64,000 nt of DNA from Phyto melanocephala (GCA_941918925.1 OW799233.1:127062833-127126832), one strand, 5' to 3'; positions 22,405 through 33,730 are shown, counted from the first letter of the stretch. The notes: a model not told the origin generated them from the sequence alone. Translations and numbers: made by a program.

Positions 22405-23453
22405 TCGGTACATAAATACATATAAAAAACATACATGTATACAAACATCCCATTGTAAAATTATAAATTGACGTATGTGTGTTAAAAAAAAAGTAAAAAA
22501 CAAGTAAGAGCGCTATATTCGGCCGTGCCGAATCTTATATACCCTTCACAACGTGAATTCATGCAATAACAGTGGTTTGTGTCACCATTCATCCCATATG
22601 AAATACGTACATACATATAAAAACATACATATAAAAAAACGTCCCATTGTAAAATTATAAATTCACGTATGAATGTTAAAAAAAAACAAAAAAAAAAAAA
22701 AAAATTTAAAAAAAAATTAAAAAAAAAACAAGTAAGAGCGCTATATTCGGCCGTGCCGAATCTTATATACCCTTCACAACGTGAATTCATGCAATAACAG
22801 TGGTTTGTGTCACCATTCATCCCATATGAAATACGTACATACATATAAAAACATACATATATAAAAACGTCCCATTGTAAAATTATAAATTCACGTATAA
22901 ATGTTAAAAAAACAACAAAAAAAAAAAATTTTTTTTTAAATTTAAAAAAAAAAAAAAATTTTTAAAAAAATTTAAAAAAAAAAAATTTAAAAAAAAAAAA
23001 TTTTTAAAAAAATTATTATGTATATAATATATACAAAACAAAAAAAAATAAAAAAAAAATTAAAAAAAAATAATATAAATAATATATTAAATAAAAAATA
23101 AAAAAAAAATAAAAAAAAAAATTAAAAAAAACAAGTAAGAGCGCTATATTCGGCCGTGCCGAATCTTATATACCCTTCACAACGTGTAGTCATGCAATAA
23201 CAGTAGTTTGTATCACCATTCATCCCATATGAAATACGTATGTATGTACAAACATATAAAAAACACACATATATAAAAACATCCCATTGTAAAATTATAA
23301 ATTTACGTATGTATGTTAAAAAAATAAAAAAAAAAATTTAAAAAAAACATAAAAAAATATATAAAAAAATATATAAAAAAATTTTAAAAAAAAATTTTAA
23401 AAAAAAATTTTAAAAAAAAATTTTTTAAAAAAAAATTTTTTAAAAAAAAAATT
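22405..23453 (-). repeat. Tandem array of INE-1-like 3' end modules
   Basis: Three complete end-modules begin CAAGTAAGAGCGCTATATTC at 22501, 22729 and 23132. Each is followed by the hairpin CGGCCGTGCCGAAT, TATACCCTTCACAACGTG, CACCATTCATCCCATATG and CATCCCATTG-type text, then an A-rich spacer. A fourth, truncated module precedes them (22405-22500). Modules 2 and 3 share the variant GTGAATTCATGCAATAACAG and are almost identical over ~175 bp, so the duplication is recent. No 5' half (CCGACCCCATAAAG) lies between modules, so this is tandem amplification of one end. Long phantom ORFs here are by-products. Confidence 0.85.
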
Positions 23454-24322
23454 TATACCCTTCACACAGTGAAAAAGGGTATATATAGGTTTGTCATTCC
23501 GTGTGAAATTTCTACAATTTTCATTTCCGACCCCATAAAGTATATATTTTCTGAAAGCTTATGAATAGGGAAGTCGATTAAGCTCTGTCAGTCTGTCCGT
23601 CTGTCCGTCTGACCGTCTGTCCGTGTGTATGTTGAAATCAACTTTTTGAAGCCCCCCGACATCACTCGGACCCGGGTGAGGTATTAAAATATCAGAAATA
23701 TTCGGGAGTATATCGCTATTGAAAATCAGAAACATCGGTACATAAACAACTGAGATATGAGCAAAAACCCACGACCACCTCGATTTTTTTTTCACAAAAA
23801 CAACATTACAACAACAACATACATACATACAAACTTGTATATTGGCTAAAGTAAACGTGGGATCGAATCCCAGCTGAGCCAAAAAAAAAATTTTTTTATA
23901 TTTTAAAAATTTTTTTTTTAATTTTTTTTTTTATTTTTTTTTTTATTTTTTTTTTTATTTTTTATTTAATATATTATTTATATTTTTATTATTTTTTTTT
24001 TTAATTTTTTTTTTTATTTTTTTTTTGTTTTATATTAATTTTATATATTTTAATTACTTTTTTAAAATTTTTTTTTTTTTAATTTTTTTTTTAATTTTTT
24101 TTTAAATTTTTTTTAAAAATTTTTTTTTTATTTTTTTTTTTAACATACATACGTAAATTTATAATTTTACAATGGGATGTTTTTTATATATGTATATTTT
24201 TTATATGTATGTACGTATTTCATATGAGATGAATGGTGATACAAACTACTGTTATTGTATGACTACACGTTGTGAAGGGTATATAAGATTCGGCACGGCC
24301 GAATATAGCGCTCTTACTTGTT
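23454..24322 (+). mobile_element. INE-1/DINE-1-like element, full-length
   Basis: It starts with the hairpin TATACCCTTCACACAGTG...AAAGGGTATA, then TTTCCGACCCCATAAAGTAT, repeated TCTGTCCG units (near 23590), TTTTTGAAGCCCCCCGACAT and AACTGAGATATGAGCAAAAA. A tRNA-like segment follows, containing GGGATCGAATCCC near 23852 and AGCTGAGCC at about 23872. After a ~260-bp T-rich spacer comes the 3' half with CAATGGGATG (24170), GATGAATGGTGATACAAACT and the end hairpin ATTCGGCACGGCCGAAT, closing at ...CTTACTTGTT. Non-coding. Resembles Helentron-associated non-autonomous elements. Confidence 0.88.
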
Positions 24323-24342
24323 CACTGTGTGAAGGGTATAAA
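24323..24342 (-). mobile_element. Orphan 5' terminus of an INE-1-like element
   Basis: CACTGTGTGAAGGGTATA is the inverted 5' hairpin of the family. It abuts the 3' end of the preceding copy, probably a remnant of the minus-strand element whose 3' modules lie at 22405-23453. Confidence 0.6.
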
Positions 24343-24585
24343 AAATTGGAATTAGAGTTCATCAGTTTCCTAAATGATAAGAGCAAGGAGATTACCGTTT
24401 TGGAAAGCTATCCAAATGTTAAAAATACATTAATAGAATTTAACAGTAGCTTGTGTTCCTCAGGGCCTGTAGAAAGATTTTTTTCTTTAGCAGGTTTTAT
24501 ACATTCCCCAACAAGAGGCTTTTTATCTGATGATTCTTTAAAAAATCTAGTTTATATTAAAGGAAATACCTGTTTAATTAAATAA
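24343..24585 (+). pseudogene. hAT transposase C-terminal dimerisation domain fragment
   Basis: The reading frame after the INE-1 terminus encodes about 78 residues ending in a natural TAA. It includes VLESYPNVKNTLIEFNSSL, the conserved core SSGPVERFFSLAGFIHSPTR and a LSDDSLKNLVYIKGN tail. This is the hATC signature (SxAPVERxFSxxGxIxxxxRxxLSxxxxxxLxxLKxN), which dimerises hAT transposases and resembles domesticated ZBED/hAT proteins. The catalytic domain is absent upstream, where sequence is INE-1-like instead. The frame runs open from 24172 through the INE-1 3' end into this domain, giving a chance 137-codon ORF. I treat it as a fossil, not a gene. Confidence 0.8.
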
Positions 24586-24712
24586 TTTATTTATTTACTA
24601 ACTATTAAATTCTAAATATGCTTTTTTCTCTTGCTTCCTACTTGTTTTCAAAAGTTTGTTATATCAAATTTATTATTTTTTCACACAAACAATTTTTACA
24701 AAAATCAAAACA

Positions 24713-24755
24713 AATATTTCCTGACGATGCTACATAATGGAGTAGCGAAATATTG
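24713..24755 (+). other. Hammerhead-like CTGACGA...GAAA hairpin
   Basis: CTGACGAT (24721) is followed by the helix GCTAC/GTAGC with a loop and then GAAA, the order of a hammerhead ribozyme core with one extra base. The flanks AATATTTC (24713-24720) and GAAATATT (24747-24754) could also pair as a plain hairpin. A second, related motif lies at 36921-36951. Such motifs are known in Penelope-like elements. Stem III is not evident. Confidence 0.35.
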
Positions 24756-24839
24756 GAAGAATTAATAATAATAAATATTAAAGATATTATTTAAACTATC
24801 AAAAGACCTTGAGCTTGAATAATTTTAGTTAATATTTAA

Positions 24840-25148
24840 AACAAAAAAAAATTTTTTAAAATAAAACAAAAAAAAATAACAAAAGTTATAAAAAAATTTA
24901 AAATAAAAATAATAAAATAAATAATAAATATAAAATAAAATTAAATTAAATTAAAAAAAAAATTAAAAAAAATATAAAAAATAAAATAAAAAATAAAAAA
25001 TAAAAACAAAATTAAAAAAAAAATAAAAAATATTAAAAAAATATGAAAAAAAAATTAAAAAAAAATATAAAAAAATATTAAAAAAATATGAAAAAAAAAT
25101 TAAAAAAAAATAATAAAAATATAAATAATATATAAAATAAAAAAAAAT
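24840..25148. repeat. A-rich low-complexity spacer
   Basis: Almost pure A with scattered T, the same composition as the central spacer of INE-1-like copies. It joins directly to a minus-strand 5' half. Confidence 0.75.
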
Positions 25149-25470
25149 TTTTTGGGCTCAGCTGGGGTTCGATGCCACGTTTACTCTAACCAGTGTACCA
25201 CGTTTGTATGTATGTTGTTGTTATGTTACAAAAAAACGAGATGGCCGTGGGTTTTTGCTCATATCTCAGTTGTTTATGTACCGATGTTTCTAATTTTAAA
25301 TACCGATATATTCCGGAATATTTCTGATATTCTCATACCTCACCCGGGTCTAGGCACTGTCGGGGGGCTTCAAAAAGTTGATTTCAACATACACACGGAC
25401 AGACCGGCAGACTGACAGAGCTTACTCGACTCCCCTATTCATAAGCCTTTTTCACTGTGTGAAGGGTATA
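25149..25470 (-). mobile_element. INE-1-like 5' half (tRNA-like segment to terminus)
   Basis: Read on minus it runs from the CACTGTG hairpin through the TCTGTCCG block and TTTTTGAAGCCCCCCGACAG to the tRNA-like segment. On plus it begins GGGCTCAGCTGGGGTTCGAT. About 75 bp including CCGACCCCATAAAG is deleted next to the terminus. The matching 3' half is absent. Confidence 0.8.
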
Positions 25471-27830
25471 ATAATAATTTATTTTTACTAAATATACATA
25501 AAGCGATGTGATCTTTAAATTATACCGGGCGGAATTCGTATAAGATAGGGTAGGCCATTTCAAATTTTATTTATTGATTTTTATTTCTATTTTCAGGCTC
25601 AAATGTGGCATTTCCAAAATAGGAAATATTAAAAACTTACTTCCAAATTAGTGAGTTTTTAACTTAAACTTTAAGAAACATATCGTGAAAGAGGAGATAT
25701 CGGCCTTCAGTTCAGTTTGGGCGTCAATTTGTGAAGTAAATACATGTTAATGGATCGCTATTGAAAAAAGCAACCTGTTAACGTTCTTGTTCAGTACGTT
25801 CAATCGAAAACATTGCTGCTGTCGCTAAGAATATGGACGTCCATCAATATGAATATTCACCAATCGTACTCAAGAACTGAAAATTGCATGTACTACTTCT
25901 TTGAGAAGTTTGAATTTTGAAAAACTGGGTTGATCGGATGGGGTACTGCCGAGTCAGTCGTGGTCATTATATGAATAATATTGTATTACATTCTATAATT
26001 ACAAGATCAAACAATAACATAATATTAATATAATAATAATAACCAGAAATGTTCATAAATAATCAATACGTTTTTATAGCCGATTCAAGTTTTAAATGGC
26101 CAACCCTTTATTTTAATCGTCTCAAAAATCTTAAAATGCTTTCCTGAAAATACAATAAAAACAGATATAAGTAGTTTTTCCTTATTGCCACAGATTTTTT
26201 TAAGGTCATTACTTTAAACCAAATACCAAAGTTTCATTTCATTTGGTTGCCTAAACAAATTTGACCGCTGGTATGGATTTTTCGCCAAAAGTTTTTCACA
26301 CATATAAAGGTCTTATGCATTTAGATTTTTTGGCTTTTCATTGTATTTTATTTACTTATTTTTAATTTAATTTATGCTTGACAGTAGTTACTATGCCAAA
26401 AAAATTTTTCAGTAAAAATGCTGGCAGAGTAATTTTTCCAGCAATTTTTATTTCAATATCACAAGCATGATTAACTTAACAACCGCAACATATTTATTAC
26501 TGGCAGTGTTTTATTACAAATTTACAATTACAAATAAAAAATGTAAAAATGTTCAAATATGATCTGTTGATGCCAGAAGTATCTTACTTTTATCCTATTG
26601 TTGTCGATTTGTCGCTATCATCTTAAATGCGATTTACGCATTATGTTTTGATATTTAAATGTCAATTAACTGATGTTAAATTGTTAAGTTCGATAATATA
26701 TTGCCTTGTTGGCTGAATTGTTGTACTAAGATTTGATATGTTTGATCTTGTTTTAATTCATTAATGCTGTTTGCTGGTGCTACAGCAAGTGACTGATCTA
26801 GTTGTTTCTTTTTTTTTTTAAGTTGAGCACTTCTTTCTTAGCGTTGTAATTGGTGTAATTTCCATTTTAGTTGTTGTAGGCGATGGTAAAAACTATCGCT
26901 ATGAAGAAGTGAAATCATGTGAAAGATCCAGTTTTAGTTTTGAATAAAAGTTTTTCCTTTTCTTTTAGTTTCTACGTGTTTACGTTTGCTCGAAGGGCTT
27001 AGAGATTGTATTACTTCAGCTGGAATTGTTTTTATATTTTTTTTACTTCACTTGATATTATTATTTTTTTGCAGTTTTGTCATTTGCTTGTTACATACAT
27101 ACCCAACCAAAACAAAAAGTGCAAGCACAAACAAAAAAAGAAAAAAATGAAAAGTTTCTAAAGTTTCAGTTTTCATTTAAAGCTGATTATACTGTCAACA
27201 GGTTTGTTTGTTTGTTTCTTTAATTTTTATTTTATATTATTTTTGTTTTTTTTTTTATTTTTTTTGTTTATCTTAACTTTTTTTTTAATTTTAGTTTTTA
27301 CAAACGAAAGCAAAAGGAAAACCTAGAGTTGTACAAACATTTTTGCATAAAATTCTTATTTCACAAAACAAGCTCTTTGATTTGTAGCATAAAATGTACA
27401 AAAAAAAACAATAATTTTTAGTTGGAATTTAAAATTGTAAATTGTTCTTTTTTATTTTGCTTTAAACTTTAATGCTTTGAAAAGTATAAGTAATATGTAA
27501 ACTTGTCAATAAAATGCACCTTAATATACAGTGCACTCGCGATAAGATAAACACCCTACACTTTCTTTCGTAAACTGACTTCTTTAAAATATGAATAAAG
27601 TGCAAAAGTTTCAAAACACGAACAGCTAATTTTTTTTGTTAGACTTATTTTTACCTACACAGTGTTTAAATCTTAAGCACCTTGGTAATGGTAACACTCT
27701 GATTCAACTACATAATACAATAATTTGGGAATTTCCCTAACTCTTTCCCTTTAAATTGTCCCATGCTCACATTCAGCTCGAATTTCATTTTGAAATAAAA
27801 ATTCAACGTAGAAAGTTTTAAAAATATATT
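25471..27830. other. AT-rich DNA without recognisable gene
   Basis: No ORF with a motif is seen. There is a T-rich low-complexity stretch at about 27215-27300. Confidence 0.5.
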
Positions 27831-27832
27831 AA

Positions 27833-28430
27833 CAAGTAAGAGCCCTATATTCGGCTGTTCCGAATTTTTTATACCCACCCCCAATTTGATGTACTTTTAT
27901 AGCACAATATTTATTATTTTGTTCTTAACTGTAAGCGCTATAGAACATTTTCTTTTTATACTAAAATATGTATCATTTTCTTTGTATAGCTTCGATATGC
28001 TAGTAAAATATTATCACAAATTTAGTCCTTTAATGAAAATAGGTGTTAAAGTAGGCGTGTCAATATAGTTTCTACTAATAAATTGTATACGATGTTGGAA
28101 GGACACAATTGTTTTGACCTTATCTTGCATTACGAGCTATAACTCTCTTTCTAATATTCCGATTTAGTCCATTTTCAATACCAAACAAACCTTGTGTATA
28201 AGAAAAATTCTGGCAAAGTTTGAGCCCCCTAGCTTGTCGGTTTGAGCTATTTCGTGCTTTCAACAGACGCACAGATGGTCAGACGGACGGACATAGCTAG
28301 ATCGTCATAAAATCAAACCAGGACTTAGAAAATATATACTTTGATGGGATCTTAAATAGATATTTTGATGTGTTACAAACGTAATAACAAAATGAATATA
28401 CCACCACCATTTTTTTTTGTGGCGGGTATA
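27833..28430 (-). mobile_element. INE-1/DINE-1-like element, third subfamily
   Basis: It begins CAAGTAAGAGCCCTATATTC with a CGGCTGTTCCGAA hairpin and ATACCCACCCCC. It ends inverted with CAGACGGACGGACATAGCTA (near 28290), AGAAAATATATACTTTGATG and a CCACCACCAT...GTGGCGGGTATA hairpin. The block GGCAAAGTTTGAGCCCCCTA (28212) is close to the Drosophila INE-1 interior. The central T/A spacer and tRNA-like segment of the main subfamily are absent. Confidence 0.75.
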
Positions 28431-28439
28431 AAAATTAAA

Positions 28440-28830
28440 GAAAATTTTAAAAGTTTAGAATATTTATGTCACGGTTTATCAATTCAGCGAATAAATTTGG
28501 AGTGAAAAAGTCTATAATATGTATGTGGAATGAAAAAAAAAATCGATAATTTAACAAGTAAAATTTTGTTTACTGGACTTCAAAAAAAAAACTGTGTGAC
28601 CTGCGGAGTACTCAAAAACAAAAAAATGCTGAATTTCGATAGTTTACGAATACGAGAGACAAAAGAATCCCTGTTCGCTGACTTATTTGAAAGTAAAACG
28701 CTGAACGCCTGAAACACTTATCCGACAAAGATGATGAGATGTGGAGGTGAGAAAAAGTACTTTAAAATCCGGGGAAGCTGTCGAAATTTTTAATAAGGCA
28801 TTGGAATGAACCAAAAGTAAAATCGACAAC
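28440..28830 (+). pseudogene. pogo/Tigger-like (CENP-B type) transposase fossil
   Basis: A helix-turn-helix-like NKFGVKKSIICMWNEKKNR lies near 28490-28545. After a frame change, FTNTRDKRIPV and AERLKHLSDKDDEMW (about 28640-28745) recall the second DNA-binding domain of Tigger/jerky-type proteins (WFxxxRxxxIPVSG). SGEAVEIFNKALE near 28780 resembles the end of their DDE domain. Stops and shifts are numerous and most of the catalytic domain is missing. Assignment is by motif memory only. Confidence 0.5.
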
Positions 28831-29204
28831 GAGATTTGAACGCACTAAGAGAGCGGGCCGTTTTAATGATGATCAAACAAAAGAAAACTAAAGATTTTTC
28901 ACATACGTTTTTTCTCTCTAAAAATAATTTAATTTTTTTTTAATTCAATAAACAATTAATAAAAAATTAAAAAATTAATTTATTACTAAATTAATAAAAG
29001 AAACTAGATTACACTTTTAAATATGAACAATCTTGCAAAAGTTAACTGAGTTGGTTTTAATTAGTTCATATTAGCGCGAGTTCACTGTGCTCATAAATTT
29101 AATAATAGTGCAACACATAAGTTCTTAAACATTTTTAAAAATTTTCTGTAAAATATACTATTCTTAAAATTATACTAAAAATATTTTTTTTTGTTTTCAA
29201 AATA
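28831..29204. other. AT-rich DNA without recognisable gene
   Basis: Low-complexity sequence between two transposase fossils; I see nothing definable. Confidence 0.4.
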
Positions 29205-29530
29205 GAGGGCGGTGGGAGGATATTCACTTCTTCCTAAAAAGTATTTTGCAGGTATTGCAACATATTACTGAGAGTTGACATAATGTTATTTTACTGCTTC
29301 ATGTTTAGCCGCATATTCTGGATGTTTCACTGTTAATCCTTGCTACAGCAGAATATTTTACATTCGGTAAGTATTCCCTGTGATGGTCTGGTCAGATTTT
29401 AGCAACTCATAGGAGATTTGACCCTTTTGGTCCCACCTTATACAGAGCATTACATAGCGCCATGCATTATTGGCTTTGGTTTTCATTCAGCTCGTTGGCT
29501 GGGCTTCTTCCGGATAAACCTATAACTACA
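29205..29530 (-). pseudogene. mariner transposase fossil (catalytic core)
   Basis: The minus strand reads WDQKGQISYELLKSDQTITG at about 29430-29375, then NTYRM, LTVKHPEYAAKHEAVK (about 29335-29290) and HYVNSQ where functional relatives have the HDNARPH block. This is the central mariner core: WWDxxGxxxYELLxxxxTINxxxY, then RPxxAxRHxxVILxHDNA. Stops follow NTYRM and AVK, and the frame shifts near 29445. Only about 110 codons remain and no termini were found. Confidence 0.7.
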
Positions 29531-29689
29531 AATAATTTACTCCTTTTTTTTAAATTTTGAATATCTGGCAACACTTTTCTTTTAACACAATCTGGAATGC
29601 TTCGTTGTATTTTCTAATTTGTTTCATCGAAAAAAGTTAAAAGAACGAATAAAAAAAATCACTTTCTTCGCTATTTTCAAATGCTGAGA

Positions 29690-30540
29690 CCAGAGAAAAA
29701 TTATTCTATACGGTAATTCTTACGCTGAGATTGGCGAGTTATTGGATTATAGCCGCTTTACCATTCGGTCAATTACAAATAGTTTTAAATGCGAATCTAT
29801 TTCTAAAAGTGCTAAGCGTAGTGGTCGTTCGCGTAAATTCACTTGCAGAGTACATGCCCAAATAGAGAAATAAAAGTGGATCCAAAAATAACATCTACAC
29901 TGCTTGCACCAAATGTAAAAGAATATTTTGGGAAATACGTACACCTTAAAACTGTTCGGACATCGTGTGACTAAAAGAAACCCATTGATTATTGCTATCA
30001 ATGGGAAGAAATAAATGCCTTATGCAAAACAGTTTGAAATCGAGCCAAACAGCTGCTGAGATTAGGTGTTGCTCTAGCAACTTTAATATTTTTCAATCTG
30101 ATTGACTTTCCAGAGTATGCCAAAATCCAAACACTGCAAATCAGAAAAAATTGTATACCAAGACTATAGTATGATGGCCGGGGTGTTACGGCCTACAGCT
30201 ATATGTCTGTTGCAGACGTTGGGGAACTCTTAGATATTGACGAGTCAATGGACAAAACTTTTTACCTTAACTTCTTGAAGATAAATATCTAAAGAGCAGA
30301 AAAATTGAGTCTGGCTCATTCATATTCCAACACAAAAATTACCTAAAATATTCAGCTCACGATGTAAATATGTGGCTTGCGTATAATACAGCTTATACCT
30401 AGCCACGTCCTTCGCCATCCCCAGACCTAAATAACATTGAGCATTGGTGGGAGGAATTAAAAAGAAGGGTATAAAAACGCACCATTTCAAAACAAAAGTG
30501 ACCTTAAAGCAGCACAGCGTGGCTTAAAATTGTTAAATAA
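29690..30540 (+). pseudogene. Tc1-like (DD34E type) transposase fossil
   Basis: The N-terminal helix-turn-helix is recognisable as YAEIGELLDYSRFTIRSIT (about 29732-29790) followed by SGRSRKF, the GRPRK-like hook. Then KVDPKITSTLLA and VKEYFGKYVHLKTVRTS (29870-29965) match the Tc1 linker. Near the end, SPSPDLNNIEHWWEELKRRV (30417-30473) is the third catalytic region (SPDLNPIE), with the Glu kept. The second Asp block reads HKNYLKYSAHDVNMWL, so the catalytic Asp is lost. Several stops and frameshifts are present. Older than the Tc1 copy at 40-41.6 kb. Confidence 0.75.
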
Positions 30541-32639
30541 GTAACAAAAAAAAAAAAAAATAGTGAACTCCCTGCCAAATAGTCTTAAGGCAGTTATTTA
30601 GCAAAAAGTATTGTCTAATAAATATTAAAGTAAGTTTCTTTCTGATTTTTTTTCATAATGGTTGTGCCTATAATTTCGTCCAGCAGAAGACTGAACTTTT
30701 TTAATATTCTTCATTATTTTTTTAACAGCAAAGATAATCTCTTTAAGTTGTATTATGGTTTGTCAAATATATGTTTATGTAATAAATGTTTTGTATTTCG
30801 AAATACGTAAAAAAATACATTTTGTCCAGTTGCGCTGCTTGTGCCTATACTTAAGTCCGTCACTGTATGTATGATCTTTGTTATGATAAATTTTGGATTA
30901 ATTCTGCTGCTCGCAGAAACAAATCTGAAATTTCGCTTGAGTATGCTTAAATGAATTTGTAAGCTGTTGTAGATTTTGACAATAAAATAATACATGTAGT
31001 TCTTGGTCTTTAAACTTTTATGGCTGGTCTGGGCGATATTTGTCTCCCGTGGTAAAATCACCACTTCTCAACGGCATAAACAATCTCTCGCACGTTCAAA
31101 CGATAAAACATATTCACCATTAGCTTCTGTGAGCAATTGGTGTTGGTGCTTCAATGGCACTTTCTTTGGAATTAAAAAAGTGAAGCAAAACTTTACACAC
31201 AAAATATATTTTTTTGTATAAATTTTTTTAAAAATAAAAAAATTATTTTAAAAATAATAATGAATCAACAAGCTTTTTAGCTTACTGTTTAAAATGCATA
31301 AATTTTCTCCAAAATTAGATATTTTTAAGACACAAAAAGATTCAACATATTTTTTAAGCTCCCAATAGGTTTCTGTATTGACATTTGTTTAAACTTAACT
31401 TTAAGAATTTTAAAAATAAGTTTAATGTAAAATTCAAAAAAAATAATGTACAGAAATAAATTTTATTCTTTAAACTAGCGTGCAGTGACATCGATATTTC
31501 AAAGAACTCTTCCATCTACTGTAATAGTAATTATTGCAAATAACAACAAAATGAAACCTGACTGGTTTTAGAAGACCAACAACTGTGAACACTGCATAAA
31601 ATATATAACGTAACGGTGATCATACAACATATTCCAAAATCGACAGCAATGAGATATTCTATATAATTTGGGTTATAGTAGGAGTCGCTACAGTGATTCT
31701 GGAATGCATTACACATGTTCCTATGTAAAGTTCAACTTGTGCAAGCATTGACGCGTACACAATACCGGCAACATGAGAAAAATAGAAAAATCACAAGTTT
31801 CTATTATAATGTGGTGTAAATATTTAATATTTATAATATTTTATTTAATATTTTGAGGTTTTAAATATTATTAAAGTTTTCCAACTTTGGCTAAAATTGA
31901 ATTTAAATTTTTTTTTATTTACTAACATGACAAAAAAAAACTCTTTTATAACTTTATTTAATACCACAATTTCTAACAAAGAAAAATTACAAATTTGCGA
32001 TAAGAAACAAATAAAAGCAACACACGGATTACGACCAATTTGGAAAAGTTCAAATGTTATGTAAACGTAACTGTCATTGTTAAACTACAGCATAATCACA
32101 GTCCTCTCCAGTTTTTCAAGACGAAACATATTTGCATTTTGTGGTTTTCCAAAGCAAAAGCTTTTGTAGCAAAAGTTGTTAAATAAAAATATACCAAATT
32201 AAATGTGTACATTGAAAGTAATAGAGAATACTACGTAAGAGGTTTTGACATGTAAGCCACACAATAATTATTTTGCACGGCAGGGTATAACAAAAAGAGG
32301 AAGTAAGTACTTGAACTGCTACTGGCAGACAACCAAAAATTATGTAGTTTCACTAACTGCGAATAGAGTCAAGAGTATTAGTAATAGCATGGCTTTTTCT
32401 AAATAAATGATGGCCTGTCATTGTCATTTGTTATACGAAATAAAGCAAACACTCTCACTCTTAAAAGTTACACAAATGAAGTTATATAAGTTGGGATGTT
32501 TTGTACAAAAGGCAGGGGTTCCCATTAAGAGACTTTACATAAATTTGTTAAATTTAATTGAAAACTGTTAGTACACGTAGTGAGGAAATGTTTTTATTAT
32601 CTTATACGAATAAATATTTTTAATTACCCCCCTCAGAGT
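30541..32639. other. AT-rich DNA without recognisable gene
   Basis: ORFs of 60-100 codons (such as 30753-31064 minus) show no motif I recognise and run through AT-rich text. No TE terminus was found. Confidence 0.5.
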
Positions 32640-32930
32640 AAACAAATATCCGACATATAAGAAAAACCGGGTTTCGAATAAAACGAAAACATTAAATAAA
32701 AAAAAAATACTTTGCTGTTTTTAGACGTAAAACCGGTTCGAATAACTGTTTTTTTATGCTATGTTTTTTCTAATTAAAAAAACTGGTTTTATGTTTTTAG
32801 ACGTCAAACCGGTTCGAATAACCGGTTTTTTATGCTATGTTTTTTCTAATTAAAAAAACTCAATTTGAGAAGAATTAAAAAAAAAAAGACTTTAAAATTA
32901 AAATCAATTTATAAAATAAACATACTTTCA
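32640..32930. repeat. AACCGGTT-rich repeat with 76-bp tandem duplication
   Basis: GACGTAAAACCGGTTCGAAT (32724) recurs as GACGTCAAACCGGTTCGAAT (32800), each followed by TTTTTTATGCTATGTTTTTT. The block before the INE-1 start (TTTAAAATTAAAATCAATTT, 32891) matches 50821-50850, which also follows AACCGGTTCGAATAAC. So this is a dispersed family with at least two copies. Function unknown. Confidence 0.65.
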
Positions 32931-32931
32931 A

Positions 32932-33730
32932 CAAGTAAGAGTGCTAAGTATATTAGGTCGAGTCATCGTAGCGCAGCCTACAGTATAGATTAAATATTAT
33001 ATGCCATTTTTCTTTATTATCGACGCCATCTTGAATTTTTAATAGTTACATAGTTTGCTGTTCTGCATGGCAATTCCTTTCATTTTATACGAATATCAAT
33101 GGGTTAAGGAAAACAAAATTTTCCGCCATTTTGTTTTGCCCTTTAATTTTGTACCAATATAAAGGGGCTTGAAAAAAGTAAATTTTTTAAAATACTAGAT
33201 TTGAGACACAAATATGGTTTTTAAATTTTTTATTATATTCTGCTAGTCCAGGTCATTCATTTCTTATTCATATCGACTCTCGGTTGGCTAGAAGTAGAAG
33301 AAATTGATCTTTGTTTGTTAGTTTTTGAAAAAACGCCATATCTCAGTCAATTCTTAACCGATTTGTGAATTATTTTTAAGAATACTTTCCGTGGCTACGG
33401 CTTGTAATTCGCTGTCAGAAAATAATTTATATATAAAAAATTTTGTCTATAAGTTTACATATTAGTGACTGATTTATCCAAAAATTATTTACGAGTATCC
33501 CACAAATAGTAGCAAACATGCCGATAAATTAGTCCAGAGCTAAAAAAGTTTTATTATTCCGATAAAGTACTGGGAAAAACACAGGCAGTCATGTTTAATT
33601 GCTAATAACTCAGAAATTTATGAGGCATTAAGCAGGATTAAAACAGCAGGATTAATAGCGATGTGTGGACTTCTTAAAGTTTATTTCAAACAACGGATAT
33701 AGCATAAATGACCCGCTTGTGCAGACTTTC
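32932..33730 (-). mobile_element. INE-1-like element, subfamily 2, degraded
   Basis: It starts CAAGTAAGAGTGCTAAGTAT, then GACGCCATCTTGAATTTTTA (33024), as in the copies at 7301 and 63547. It ends with CAGTCATGTTTAATTGCTAA...GTGTGGACTTCTTAAAGTTT (to about 33683), homologous to 8730-8880. Termini are eroded. Confidence 0.6.

Noticed and set aside
22482..22844. 120-codon minus-strand ORF with an internally repeated 39-residue peptide
   Set aside because: It is a by-product of two near-identical INE-1-like end-modules read in one frame. The same peptide appears at other copies with breaks, and there is no sign of coding constraint.
23559..23882. 107-codon minus-strand ORF recurring at 35044-35316 and, in part, 59572-59772
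   Set aside because: It follows the INE-1-like repeat, not a gene. The peptide encodes the TCTGTCCG and tRNA-like blocks, and the frame ends in the A-rich spacer.
30753..31064. Minus-strand 103-codon ORF as a small gene
   Set aside because: Composition follows the AT-rich background, with no motif and no neighbouring exon.
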